Assembly: GCA_902798645.1 (NCBI GenBank)
Contig: CADBXV010000007.1
Location: 1 to 37,977 of the forward strand
Length of the DNA: 37,977 nucleotides
Reading direction: 5' to 3'
Source of the DNA: an uncultured bacterium
GTDB taxonomy: Bacteria; Cyanobacteriota; Vampirovibrionia; Gastranaerophilales; Gastranaerophilaceae
Part shown: in pieces, positions 24,569 through 31,744 of the stretch
Layout of the letters: each line of letters opens with the position of its first letter
Position numbering within the stretch: the stretch's first letter is position 1
Translations under genes and position numbers: made by a program
The notes under the pieces: generated by a model
What the model was told of the DNA's origin: nothing
Seen by the model: the letters and a program-made list of their open reading frames with translations, nothing else
Databases searched by the model: none

Positions 24569-24928
24569 ATGACTAATTTTGACGACATACAATCAGACTA
24601 CAAAGAATTTGTTAACTATATGTATTCTGCATATCTTTTATTATCATATTTAGTTCGTGATATAAATAAATTTTTGCTGGAATATTCCAAATCAAAACAT
24701 TTTGATGAAAAATTTGCATATGATATTGTGGCAAATTTATTATATTTAGAAAACTTTTTTAATCTCACAAATGAGATATTAGAAGAAATAGAAAAAACAA
24801 CATTAGCAAATTTAAAATTTCCGGAGATTAACAATGTTGTAAATTTTTATGATTATATGAAAGTTCCGGACGATTACGAGCAAGATGCTTATTTTGATTT
24901 AAATAATCCTGTTGATTGGAACAAGTAA
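24569..24928 (+). CDS. Unknown acidic protein divergent from XRE regulator
   Basis: A 119-residue protein I do not recognise. It is rich in Asp, Glu, Asn, Tyr and Phe and mostly helical (YMYSAYLLLSYLVRDINKFLLEYSKSK, and YLENFFNLTNEILEEIEK), with an acidic C-terminus YDYMKVPDDYEQDAYFDL. No signal peptide, membrane segment or Cys motif. The start at 24569 has AAAAGGA 11 bases upstream; an ATG at 24536 would add 11 residues but lies on the -10 region. It shares its upstream region, including the palindrome, with the XRE gene, and has its own strong terminator. It may be the gene controlled by that regulator, for example as partner or antagonist. Confidence 0.65.
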   Translation: MTNFDDIQSDYKEFVNYMYSAYLLLSYLVRDINKFLLEYSKSKHFDEKFAYDIVANLLYLENFFNLTNEILEEIEKTTLANLKFPEINNVVNFYDYMKVPDDYEQDAYFDLNNPVDWNK

Positions 24929-24961
24929 AAACAGGTTAAATTTGATGTTTAACCTGTTTTT
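24928..24961 (+). terminator. Strong rho-independent terminator
   Basis: A perfect 13-bp stem (24928-24940 with 24948-24960, AAAACAGGTTAAA) with a 7-base loop and a T-run, directly after the stop codon of the 24569 gene. The A-run on the other arm could help end ferritin transcripts as well. Confidence 0.88.
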
Positions 24962-24987
24962 ACTTATTTATTCGCTTTTTGTTTTTT

Positions 24988-25023
24988 ATTTACCCCTTAA
25001 TTTACCCCTTAATTTACCCCTAG
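24988..25023. repeat. 12-base tandem repeat overlapping the ferritin stop codon
   Basis: About three copies of ATTTACCCCTTA in tandem; the last is imperfect (ending CTAG) and contains the ferritin stop codon at 25020-25022. The repeat length is a multiple of three, but extra copies would lie beyond the stop. Confidence 0.8.
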
Positions 25024-25529
25024 CCGATGACCGGTTGAACAAATGTTCTTGTCATAAGGTCTTTATCAAGCATTAATAATGCTTTTTTATCTTCACCTAT
25101 TAGTTTTAATGTAGCAAGCATTCCGTTTACGTTTGATTCTTCTTCAACTTGTTCTTTGATATACCAGTCCAAAAGATGTAATGCAGCTCTGTCTTTAACC
25201 TCTTCTGCAACATCTGCTACGTGGTTTATGCTTGCTGTAACAAATTGTTCATGAGCTAAGACTTCTTCAAAAATCTCTATTGGTGTTGTACCTTTAAATT
25301 CAGGTTTTGCAATTGCTTCAAGTTTAATATTACCGCCTCTTTCATCGAGGTAATCAAACATACCCATTCCATGAGCATGTTCTTCCTGAACTTGAACATC
25401 AAACCAGTTTACAAAACCCTTTAAATTCCACTCCATAAATTTAACTTTCATCGCCAGATACAAATATTCAGAATAAAGCTCTTTGTTAATTTGTTCATTA
25501 AATGCAGATTCTAATTTTTCATTAATCAT
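25020..25529 (-). CDS. ftnA: Ferritin, iron storage protein
   Basis: A 169-residue bacterial non-haem ferritin that oxidises Fe(II) and stores iron in a 24-subunit cage. The ferroxidase ligands fall at the canonical positions Glu17, Glu50 and His53 (KELYSEYLYL; QEEHAHG), with further Glu in VLAHEQ and KEQVEEES. AGGAGG precedes the ATG. It follows the unknown gene at 25542-26114 by 12 bases and is probably co-transcribed with it. The C-terminus ends at a short tandem repeat. Confidence 0.95.
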   Translation of the reverse strand: MINEKLESAFNEQINKELYSEYLYLAMKVKFMEWNLKGFVNWFDVQVQEEHAHGMGMFDYLDERGGNIKLEAIAKPEFKGTTPIEIFEEVLAHEQFVTASINHVADVAEEVKDRAALHLLDWYIKEQVEEESNVNGMLATLKLIGEDKKALLMLDKDLMTRTFVQPVIG

Positions 25530-25541
25530 AATATAATCCTC

Positions 25542-26114
25542 CTATTCTATAATCAAATCTTTATATTCCAATAATTTTGATAAATCTTTTTCTTCAATAG
25601 CTTTTTCAATGATTTCTTTAAAGCTTTTCGCATTTTCTGTTTTTAGTCCTTCGGGAAGTAAGATATCTGTATTTGTAACCGATTCTATAAATCCTCTGTT
25701 TATCGTCAAAAATTCCTTATAAGCATTAAGGATTTTGCTTACACTTTCATCAAACTCATAGGTTTCGCCAAGAAAATACTTCATGTCTTTCGGGAAAAGA
25801 TTAACAAAATTAATCATATAGTCGGTTTCAACAGTATTTTCTTCTTCGTTATATCTTCCGCCCATACAATGATTATTCAGTATTTCTTGTTCTTCTTGGG
25901 TTTTTATGTATTCTGCCCACATTAAACAGCCGACATAAAATCCCAAATTGTTATTAAAAACATCAAGTATTTTTTTGTAATATTGTCTAAATTTTGTTTT
26001 TCTTTGAGAAAGATTTTTAAACCTGTTTATATCAGTGTATAAATAATTTAATGTTCCTTGGAATGCTAAAATATACGGAGCAAATCCAGGATCAAATTCT
26101 AAACCTTCTGCCAT
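25542..26114 (-). CDS. Unknown protein upstream of ferritin
   Basis: A 190-residue protein I do not recognise. It is helical and acidic, with GFAPYILAFQGTLNYLYTDINRFK near the start, a middle NLGFYVGCLMWAEYIKTQEEQEILNNH, and a C-terminal Glu/Lys-rich helix. There are only two cysteines and no obvious catalytic motif, signal peptide or membrane helix. AGGGAGA gives a good ribosome-binding site. It is the first gene of a likely operon with ferritin (12 bases apart), so a role linked to iron or to the same stress is plausible inference only. Confidence 0.75.
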   Translation of the reverse strand: MAEGLEFDPGFAPYILAFQGTLNYLYTDINRFKNLSQRKTKFRQYYKKILDVFNNNLGFYVGCLMWAEYIKTQEEQEILNNHCMGGRYNEEENTVETDYMINFVNLFPKDMKYFLGETYEFDESVSKILNAYKEFLTINRGFIESVTNTDILLPEGLKTENAKSFKEIIEKAIEEKDLSKLLEYKDLIIE

Positions 26115-26231
26115 ATAATATCTCCCTGATTCTTTATAATACTATCATAATGAATATTTTAAGTAAATAATTAATGTAATGATATATAATATTGCAACAA
26201 AATAAATAATTTATATTTAGTTTTTTGTAAC

Positions 26232-26243
26232 ACTGTATACAGT
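26232..26243. promoter_or_regulatory. Palindrome upstream of the unknown-ferritin operon
   Basis: A perfect 12-base palindrome ACTGTATACAGT, with GTAAC and GTTAC close by on either side (26227-26231 and 26242-26246). It lies about 120 bases before the operon start and just after the GT9 stop codon. It does not match a Fur box. Confidence 0.4.
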
Positions 26244-26251
26244 TACCTTAA

Positions 26252-27247
26252 TTAAAGAATATATTGAACAATTTCGTCTGATGAAATTTTTAAACAATCT
26301 AAATTTTCACAGGAAGTTTGTCGTTTTTCCCATAAACACGGTTGAATAGAACAACAGCAGTTTGATGCTTTTATGGGTATAACTTTTTCACTTTGAGGAA
26401 TAAGTTTCTTATCATCAGTTGAACCAAAAATAACATAAGTTTGAATTCCTAAAGCGACAGCTATATGCAAAGGTGCTGAATCTGAACATAGGAATATTTC
26501 TGCGCTTGCTATTAACTCTGCCAGCTCTTTAAGATTTTTAGTTTTTCCGTATAGATTTGTATATTTATCTTGCGGAACAATTTTTGCAATTTTTTCTATT
26601 GTATCTTTATCGTCAGGACCGCCAGCTAATATAACATTTTTTCCTTTATTTGCCAGTTTTTCAATTACTTCTGCCCAGATATTTGCCGGAATTGTTTTAA
26701 TTATTCTCTTTTTTACGCTCATCAAACTTACACCGGGGTGTATTAAAACAGAGTTTGGAATAATCTCTTTTTTTTCTGTATCCAAAATCGGAAGTTCAGT
26801 TTTTATATTTGTTATGCTGTTTACCAAGTCGTGATACATATTAACAGCGTATTGGTTTTTGTTAAGTGTGACAGCTTTTGTAAGTAATAATTCGCTTAAT
26901 TTTCCCGAATTGTATCCATATTTTTCAGGTATAAAAGTTAAAAATAAAAATAGAGATATAAATTTATTGGCTCCCGAAGAAACTACAATATCAAAATTTT
27001 TAAACCAAATTTGAATAAGTAATTTACAAAGTTCAAAATATTTGTTTCTGTTTTTTATATCAGCAAACAATGTTTTGTCAATAATATTTGAGAGACTTGT
27101 TATTCCTTTACTGCGAGGCTCTAATGCAAGAGTAATTTCACTATCGGGAAATTCTTTTTTTACCGAAATAATGGTTGGCAGAAATAAAATTTCATCTCCT
27201 AATCCGCCAAAATTGATAAACAAAATTTTTTTGCTTTTATTTTTCAT
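26252..27247 (-). CDS. Heptosyltransferase-like glycosyltransferase (GT9)
   Basis: A 331-residue GT-B enzyme. The N-terminal domain starts with KKILFINFGGLGDEILFLPTI, the GDEI acceptor-side motif of ADP-heptose:LPS transferases. The C-terminal domain has VLIHPGVS, NVILAGGPDDKDTIEKI and LCSDSAPLHIAVALGIQTYVIFG, the nucleotide-sugar site. The end is Cys-rich (CCCSIQPC...SCENLDC), as in many relatives. It probably adds a sugar to LPS core or another surface glycan at the inner face of the membrane. No Shine-Dalgarno is clear. It stands alone, divergent from the LCP gene. Confidence 0.9.
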   Translation of the reverse strand: MKNKSKKILFINFGGLGDEILFLPTIISVKKEFPDSEITLALEPRSKGITSLSNIIDKTLFADIKNRNKYFELCKLLIQIWFKNFDIVVSSGANKFISLFLFLTFIPEKYGYNSGKLSELLLTKAVTLNKNQYAVNMYHDLVNSITNIKTELPILDTEKKEIIPNSVLIHPGVSLMSVKKRIIKTIPANIWAEVIEKLANKGKNVILAGGPDDKDTIEKIAKIVPQDKYTNLYGKTKNLKELAELIASAEIFLCSDSAPLHIAVALGIQTYVIFGSTDDKKLIPQSEKVIPIKASNCCCSIQPCLWEKRQTSCENLDCLKISSDEIVQYIL

Positions 27248-27329
27248 ACTAATGTTTTAACCAAAAAATATAATAAGTTCAATATTATAACAGGTCTAAG
27301 AGGATAGTTTTTCTTCTTTTTTATTTAGA

Positions 27330-27358
27330 TTGATTTTAGATTTTGCTTAAAATATAAT
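27330..27358 (+). promoter_or_regulatory. Promoter of the LCP gene
   Basis: TTGATT (27330-27335), a 17-base spacer and a perfect TATAAT (27353-27358), 23 bases before the ATG at 27382. Confidence 0.65.
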
Positions 27359-27381
27359 TTTATTAAACAGAGAGAAAATAA

Positions 27382-28692
27382 ATGAAACTGGCTAATAATA
27401 ATCAACAAGACGAGTATATAGCATTTTTAAAACAAATAAGAAAGGAAAGACAAGGCAAAACATCAAATTTTGCAAAACTTCTTTTCACTGTCGTGCTGGG
27501 ATTATTTTTAGCCGTAATATGCGTGATTATTATAGAAAATACGATATTAATTGATAAGTTAATGGTAGAAAATGCTGATACATCCGGCGGATTTTTTAAA
27601 TTTTCACGAAGTAAAAAAGATTTTCAAGTCCCTTTTTCTCCAAAAAGACAAAATATTCTTGTATTGGGTGTTGATTCAAACGGAGAGGGTGCCGATATAT
27701 GGGAAGGAACACGTTCAGATACCATAATGGTTGTAAATGTTGATCCTAAAACAAGAACTATAAAAGCAATTTCAATTCCTCGTGACAGCAAAGTTTTTCT
27801 TGCGGATAACAAAGGGGTTTCCAAAATTAATTCGGCTCACGCAATAGGCGGTGTAAATTTGGTCAAGAAAACACTGAAAGAAACTTTTGGCATAAAAATT
27901 GACCATTATATTATAGTTCACGATGATGCTGTGGAACATATTGTGGATGCGTTAGGCGGAATTCCTATTTATGTTGAAAAACCGATGAAGTATCATGATT
28001 GGGCAGGTCATTTACATATAGATTTAAATAAAGGTAATACAGTATTAAACGGCAAACAAGCTGTAGGATATTTAAGGTACAGAAAAGACGGGCTGGGAGA
28101 TATCGGGAGAACTCAACGACAACAATGGTTTATGAGAAGCTTCTTTGAGAAAATGAAATCTCCGGAAATAATAACAAAAATACCGGAAATCTTAAATATT
28201 TGTAAAACTTATATAAAGACTGATCTTAGTTTTTATGAACTATCTCAATATGCAGGTTTTATCAAAGGTGTTGATGAAAATAAGATAGAGATTGCGACAC
28301 TTCCGGGTGCGCCAAATCAAAAAGGGTACATAAGTTATTGGATTTTGGATCCTCAAAAAACTCAGGAAGTTATAGACAGAATGATATATCGTGATAAAGT
28401 GGAAGCTGATTTTTCAAGATTTAAGGCAGGAATTATGTATTCACCATTGAAAGAAAAAGAGGCAATGCTTATACAAGATCAGTTGAAAGAATTGGGGTTT
28501 GAAGTTCATACGTTAAAAATTACGCACCTTTCTCATACACGATTTGTTGCAAATAAAAATGAAGTAAATATTGATTTCTATAATTGGTTACAAAAGAAAA
28601 TGCCGGAATTAAACAAAGTGCAGTTTGTTTATGATCCTACCGAAAACTTTTCTGTAGGAAGTGATTTTACAATAGTTCTTGCAGAAGGATAA
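27382..28692 (+). CDS. LytR-CpsA-Psr family phosphotransferase
   Basis: A 436-residue membrane-anchored protein. Residues 1-30 are cytoplasmic, about 31-52 form one membrane helix, and about 88-250 form the LCP domain: NILVLGVDSN, TRSDTIMVVNVDPKT, AISIPRDSKVFL, KINSAHAIGG and YLRYRKDGLGDIGRTQRQQ. The Arg and Asp residues bind the pyrophosphate of polyprenyl-linked glycans. Residues from about 345 form a LytR_C domain. LCP enzymes attach polymers to peptidoglycan. The family is typical of Gram-positives and cyanobacteria, so its presence with AsmA and GT9 proteins is informative about lineage. AGAGAG precedes the ATG. Confidence 0.93.
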   Translation: MKLANNNQQDEYIAFLKQIRKERQGKTSNFAKLLFTVVLGLFLAVICVIIIENTILIDKLMVENADTSGGFFKFSRSKKDFQVPFSPKRQNILVLGVDSNGEGADIWEGTRSDTIMVVNVDPKTRTIKAISIPRDSKVFLADNKGVSKINSAHAIGGVNLVKKTLKETFGIKIDHYIIVHDDAVEHIVDALGGIPIYVEKPMKYHDWAGHLHIDLNKGNTVLNGKQAVGYLRYRKDGLGDIGRTQRQQWFMRSFFEKMKSPEIITKIPEILNICKTYIKTDLSFYELSQYAGFIKGVDENKIEIATLPGAPNQKGYISYWILDPQKTQEVIDRMIYRDKVEADFSRFKAGIMYSPLKEKEAMLIQDQLKELGFEVHTLKITHLSHTRFVANKNEVNIDFYNWLQKKMPELNKVQFVYDPTENFSVGSDFTIVLAEG

Positions 28693-28696
28693 AATA

Positions 28697-28906
28697 TTAG
28701 TCTTCTGTTTTAGGTTCACCGTTAATAAGCTTTAATATTTCAACAACTCTTGGCATGTGACAATCAAAAGAATAATGAGCCTTTCTGATTGAACATTCTG
28801 TGCAATTTCCGTTTAGCTTATAACATTCAATAGCTTGAGTGGTCCAATTCTTAGTTATTGAGTTTGAGATCTCATTTGATTCTAATGCTATTGCTGTATT
28901 TAACAT
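28697..28906 (-). CDS. Small four-cysteine protein, paralogue of 682-897
   Basis: A 69-residue protein of unknown function. Residues 21-51 read NWTTQAIECYK, then Cys35-x2-Cys38 and Cys49-x-Met, matching the protein at 682-897 in spacing: C-x6-C-x2-C-x10-C-x-M. The N-terminal 18 residues differ. I chose ATG 28906 with GGGAGAGAAG upstream rather than an in-frame TTG at 28948. Four cysteines suggest a small metal site. It converges with the LCP gene (four bases between the ends) and is divergent from the partner-switch genes. Confidence 0.72.
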   Translation of the reverse strand: MLNTAIALESNEISNSITKNWTTQAIECYKLNGNCTECSIRKAHYSFDCHMPRVVEILKLINGEPKTED

Positions 28907-29049
28907 CTTTTTCTTCTCTCCCGATTTGAAGGTAACACTATCCCCCAAATATCAGAATAAGACTATTTCTTAAAGTTTACATCATCTGATTAATGTATTT
29001 TTTTGCGAGAAAACAGAGAGGACTTATTTCTTAATCAAAGATTGTATGA

Positions 29050-29055
29050 TATAAT
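29050..29055 (+). promoter_or_regulatory. Candidate -10 for the partner-switch genes
   Basis: TATAAT inside an extended TGATATAAT (29047-29055), 40 bases before the STAS start codon; a second TATAAT follows at 29061-29066. The -35 region is weak. Confidence 0.5.
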
Positions 29056-29095
29056 GCGACTATAATATATAAGACAGAGATTGAGGATAAATTAT

Positions 29096-29395
29096 ATGGA
29101 AATTGTTTTGAAAAAAATTAATGATGAAGCTTTATATGTAAAAGCTTCAGGCAAGCTTGATATTGACAGCTCTGCAGAGTATGGTACAAAGATAAAAGAT
29201 GCTATTGATGATGTAAAAGATTTGACATTGGATTTTGCTGAAATTACTTATGTAGCCAGTATCGGATTAAGAGTTTTATTGGAATTGTATCAACAAATGA
29301 GCAAACAAGGTTCTATGAAGTTAGTAAATGTTCAGGATCCTGTTATGAATGTGTTAAAAATGACAGGTTTTGATAAGTTTTTGAGTATTTCATAA
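29096..29395 (+). CDS. STAS-domain anti-sigma factor antagonist
   Basis: A 99-residue single STAS domain (EALYVKASGKLDIDSSAEYGTK, DLTLDFAEITYVASIGLRVLLE, KLVNVQDPVMNVLKMTGFDKF). In SpoIIAA/RsbV proteins a serine in this loop is phosphorylated by an anti-sigma kinase and dephosphorylated by a PP2C phosphatase; the serine of ASIGLR aligns with it. I chose ATG 29096 because GAGGA lies eight bases upstream; an earlier TTG at 29081 lacks support. Its stop overlaps the next start (TAATG), so translation is coupled to the phosphatase/kinase protein. No sigma factor is in the window. Confidence 0.92.
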   Translation: MEIVLKKINDEALYVKASGKLDIDSSAEYGTKIKDAIDDVKDLTLDFAEITYVASIGLRVLLELYQQMSKQGSMKLVNVQDPVMNVLKMTGFDKFLSIS

Positions 29396-31692
29396 TGTAT
29401 TTCAATACTGTTAAATCTAAAATTATTCTTATATCAGCATTAATGCTTGTAACATTAAGCTTATTGCTTAGTTTTTTTGCGTATTTGTATTTGCAGAACG
29501 GAAAAACTTTATTATTAAGAGGTTTTTCTTATCATATATCTAATTTTGCTCAAAAAATTAATAAGGATATTATAAGGATAGAAGATAATGCAAAAGACTT
29601 GGCATTGCAGGGCAGTATGTTTAATAAAATTGATAAGAATAAACAAATGGCTTTGTATACTTCTATCAATATTTTTAACAACTATCCGCATTCTTTAGGC
29701 GGCGGAATTTGGTTTGAGCCGTATCAGATTGATAAAACAAAACGTCTATATTGTATTTATATTTACAGAAATAAAAATAATGAAGTTGTTCCTGACGAAG
29801 CATTTGAAACAGAAGATTACAATTATTTGAATAAAAGCTGGTATAAAGAGATATTTTCTGAAATAAAAGAAGGTGATGACGTTGCGTGGTCACTTCCGTA
29901 CTATGAAAAGGAAGGCAGTAATACACTTATGGTTACTGCCGGTTCAGGAATTTATGAAGACGGAAAATTAGTTGGAATATCTACTGTAGATTGGGAAATT
30001 GAGTCAATTATTAAGTCTGTATCGGATATGAAGCCTACACCAAACAGTTTTGTTCTTTTTGGAGATAAAGACCATGATTCAATAATTGCATCAAATGATC
30101 CTTACATTGACAATGCAGTACTATTGGGAAAACCGCTTAAAACTTTATCTTGGTATAATGAAAATCTTAAGAATATAACATATTTTACTTATCATGGGAA
30201 AAAATATATTCCATACGTAAAAATTTTGGATAACGGAATGATTTTAATAATAAATATACCCAAAACGGAATTGTTCCGATATCTTATTAAGCATGTCATC
30301 ATTCTTTTCGGTGTATTTATGCTAATCGGGTTAACAATATCAATTCTTTTATATGTGGGGTTGAAGAAATATATTGATAAACCGATAGAGAAGCTTACTG
30401 AGATTGCGCATAAAATAGGTGAAGGAGATTTAAATACACAAATTCAAATAGAAAAACCTATGGAATTTGCAAAGTTAGCATCAACATTCAATAATATGAC
30501 AAATAATATTAAAAATATTACGAAAGAGCGCCAGAGAATAGAATCCGAGTTATCTTTAGCAAAAGAAATTCAAGCATCAAGTCTTCCGAATGTTTTTCCT
30601 CCGTTTCCTGACAAAAATGAATTTGATATTTTTGCAGGTATGGAACCGGCAAAAGAAGTAGGCGGAGATTTTTATGATTTTTATTTTATAGATGATGAAA
30701 ATTTCATGTTTTTAATAGCTGATGTTTCAGGAAAGGGTGTTCCTGCAGCATTATTTATGATGACATCAAAAACGCTTATAAATTATATTGCTCAATCGGG
30801 ATTATCGCCTAAAGAGATTATAGAAGTAATAAATAAAAGAATTTGTGAGAATAACAAACAGGGATTTTTTATAACACTTTTTGCAGGAATAGTAAATATA
30901 AAAACCGGAAAAGTTTCATTTATAAACTGTGGTCATAATCCGCCTTTGGTAAAACGTTCCGATGGAAAATTTAAATATCTTGAACTTGATTCGAATATAG
31001 TTTTGGGGGCATTTGACAATGCTCAATTTAATATAACGGAAGGTCATTTGGAATCAGGTGATACAATTTTTGTTTACACAGACGGAATAACTGAAGCAGT
31101 AAATGCATCAGATGAGCAGTATGGCGAAGAAAGATTACTCAATGCTTTAAATGATATAAACTCGGATAATGTGAGAGATTCTCTCGAAAATATTAAAAGA
31201 GATGTAAAAGATTTTGCTCAAAATGTTGCCCAAAGTGATGATATGACAATGCTTATGTTTAAATATAACGGAAAATATAAAAGTAATAATAAAAAAGTCT
31301 ACAAAGGAATAGCATGCAGAGAAAATTATAAATATTTTTCTGAGTGGCTGGCTCAATCTTCTAAAAATTTAGAATTAAATCAAAATATAGTCGATAAACT
31401 AAATCTTATATCGGAAGAATTATATACTAACATTTTTTCATACGCATACGCAAATAATGAGGGTGAGATAGAAGTTCAGTTAATTAAGGATACGTATAAC
31501 TTAACAATAATTTTTGCAGATAAAGGAATACCATATAATCCTCTTGAAAAGCCTGATCCGGACGTTACGATGCCTCCGGAAAGCAGAGATGCCGGCGGTC
31601 TTGGAATTTTTATTGTAAAAAATTCAGTTGACGAAATAAGTTATGGATATTTGAATAATACAAATACTTTAACAATGAAAATTACATTATAA
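29395..31692 (+). CDS. Membrane sensor with fused PP2C phosphatase and HATPase kinase domains
   Basis: A 765-residue protein. Order: membrane helix (about 8-30), extracytoplasmic Cache-like sensor (about 35-290, with GGGIWFEPY and DWEIESI), second helix (about 299-322), HAMP (about 322-380), SpoIIE-type PP2C phosphatase (about 395-620: AGMEPAKEVGGDFYDFY, ADVSGKGVPAALFM, YTDGITEAVN, QSDDMTML), and a C-terminal RsbW-like ATPase (about 635-765: ISEELYTNIFSYAY, FADKGIPYNPL, DAGGLGIFIVKN). Both sides of a partner switch, kinase and phosphatase, are thus in one polypeptide, with the STAS substrate encoded just upstream. Target could be a sigma factor or another effector. Start and stop overlap with the STAS gene by one base. 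Confidence 0.93.
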   Translation: MYFNTVKSKIILISALMLVTLSLLLSFFAYLYLQNGKTLLLRGFSYHISNFAQKINKDIIRIEDNAKDLALQGSMFNKIDKNKQMALYTSINIFNNYPHSLGGGIWFEPYQIDKTKRLYCIYIYRNKNNEVVPDEAFETEDYNYLNKSWYKEIFSEIKEGDDVAWSLPYYEKEGSNTLMVTAGSGIYEDGKLVGISTVDWEIESIIKSVSDMKPTPNSFVLFGDKDHDSIIASNDPYIDNAVLLGKPLKTLSWYNENLKNITYFTYHGKKYIPYVKILDNGMILIINIPKTELFRYLIKHVIILFGVFMLIGLTISILLYVGLKKYIDKPIEKLTEIAHKIGEGDLNTQIQIEKPMEFAKLASTFNNMTNNIKNITKERQRIESELSLAKEIQASSLPNVFPPFPDKNEFDIFAGMEPAKEVGGDFYDFYFIDDENFMFLIADVSGKGVPAALFMMTSKTLINYIAQSGLSPKEIIEVINKRICENNKQGFFITLFAGIVNIKTGKVSFINCGHNPPLVKRSDGKFKYLELDSNIVLGAFDNAQFNITEGHLESGDTIFVYTDGITEAVNASDEQYGEERLLNALNDINSDNVRDSLENIKRDVKDFAQNVAQSDDMTMLMFKYNGKYKSNNKKVYKGIACRENYKYFSEWLAQSSKNLELNQNIVDKLNLISEELYTNIFSYAYANNEGEIEVQLIKDTYNLTIIFADKGIPYNPLEKPDPDVTMPPESRDAGGLGIFIVKNSVDEISYGYLNNTNTLTMKITL

Positions 31693-31709
31693 AAACTTCC
31701 CGTTTGCTA

Positions 31710-31738
31710 TTTCCATTTACTGTAGTGCGTGATATAAT
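31710..31738 (+). promoter_or_regulatory. Extended -10 promoter of the PAS histidine kinase, probably leaderless
   Basis: TTTCCA (31710-31715), a 17-base spacer and TATAAT (31733-31738) inside TGATATAAT (31730-31738). It ends six bases before the ATG at 31745, exactly as at mazG. No Shine-Dalgarno is present. Confidence 0.55.
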
Positions 31739-31744
31739 TTTGCT

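Noticed and set aside
24478..24592. Longer 112-residue form of the XRE regulator
   Set aside because: It needs a TTG start inside the divergent gene and adds 38 residues with no HTH-family similarity.
29675..29926. Antisense open frames within the PP2C gene and similar overlapping frames
   Set aside because: They lie inside well-supported genes on the other strand and show no domain or ribosome-binding site.
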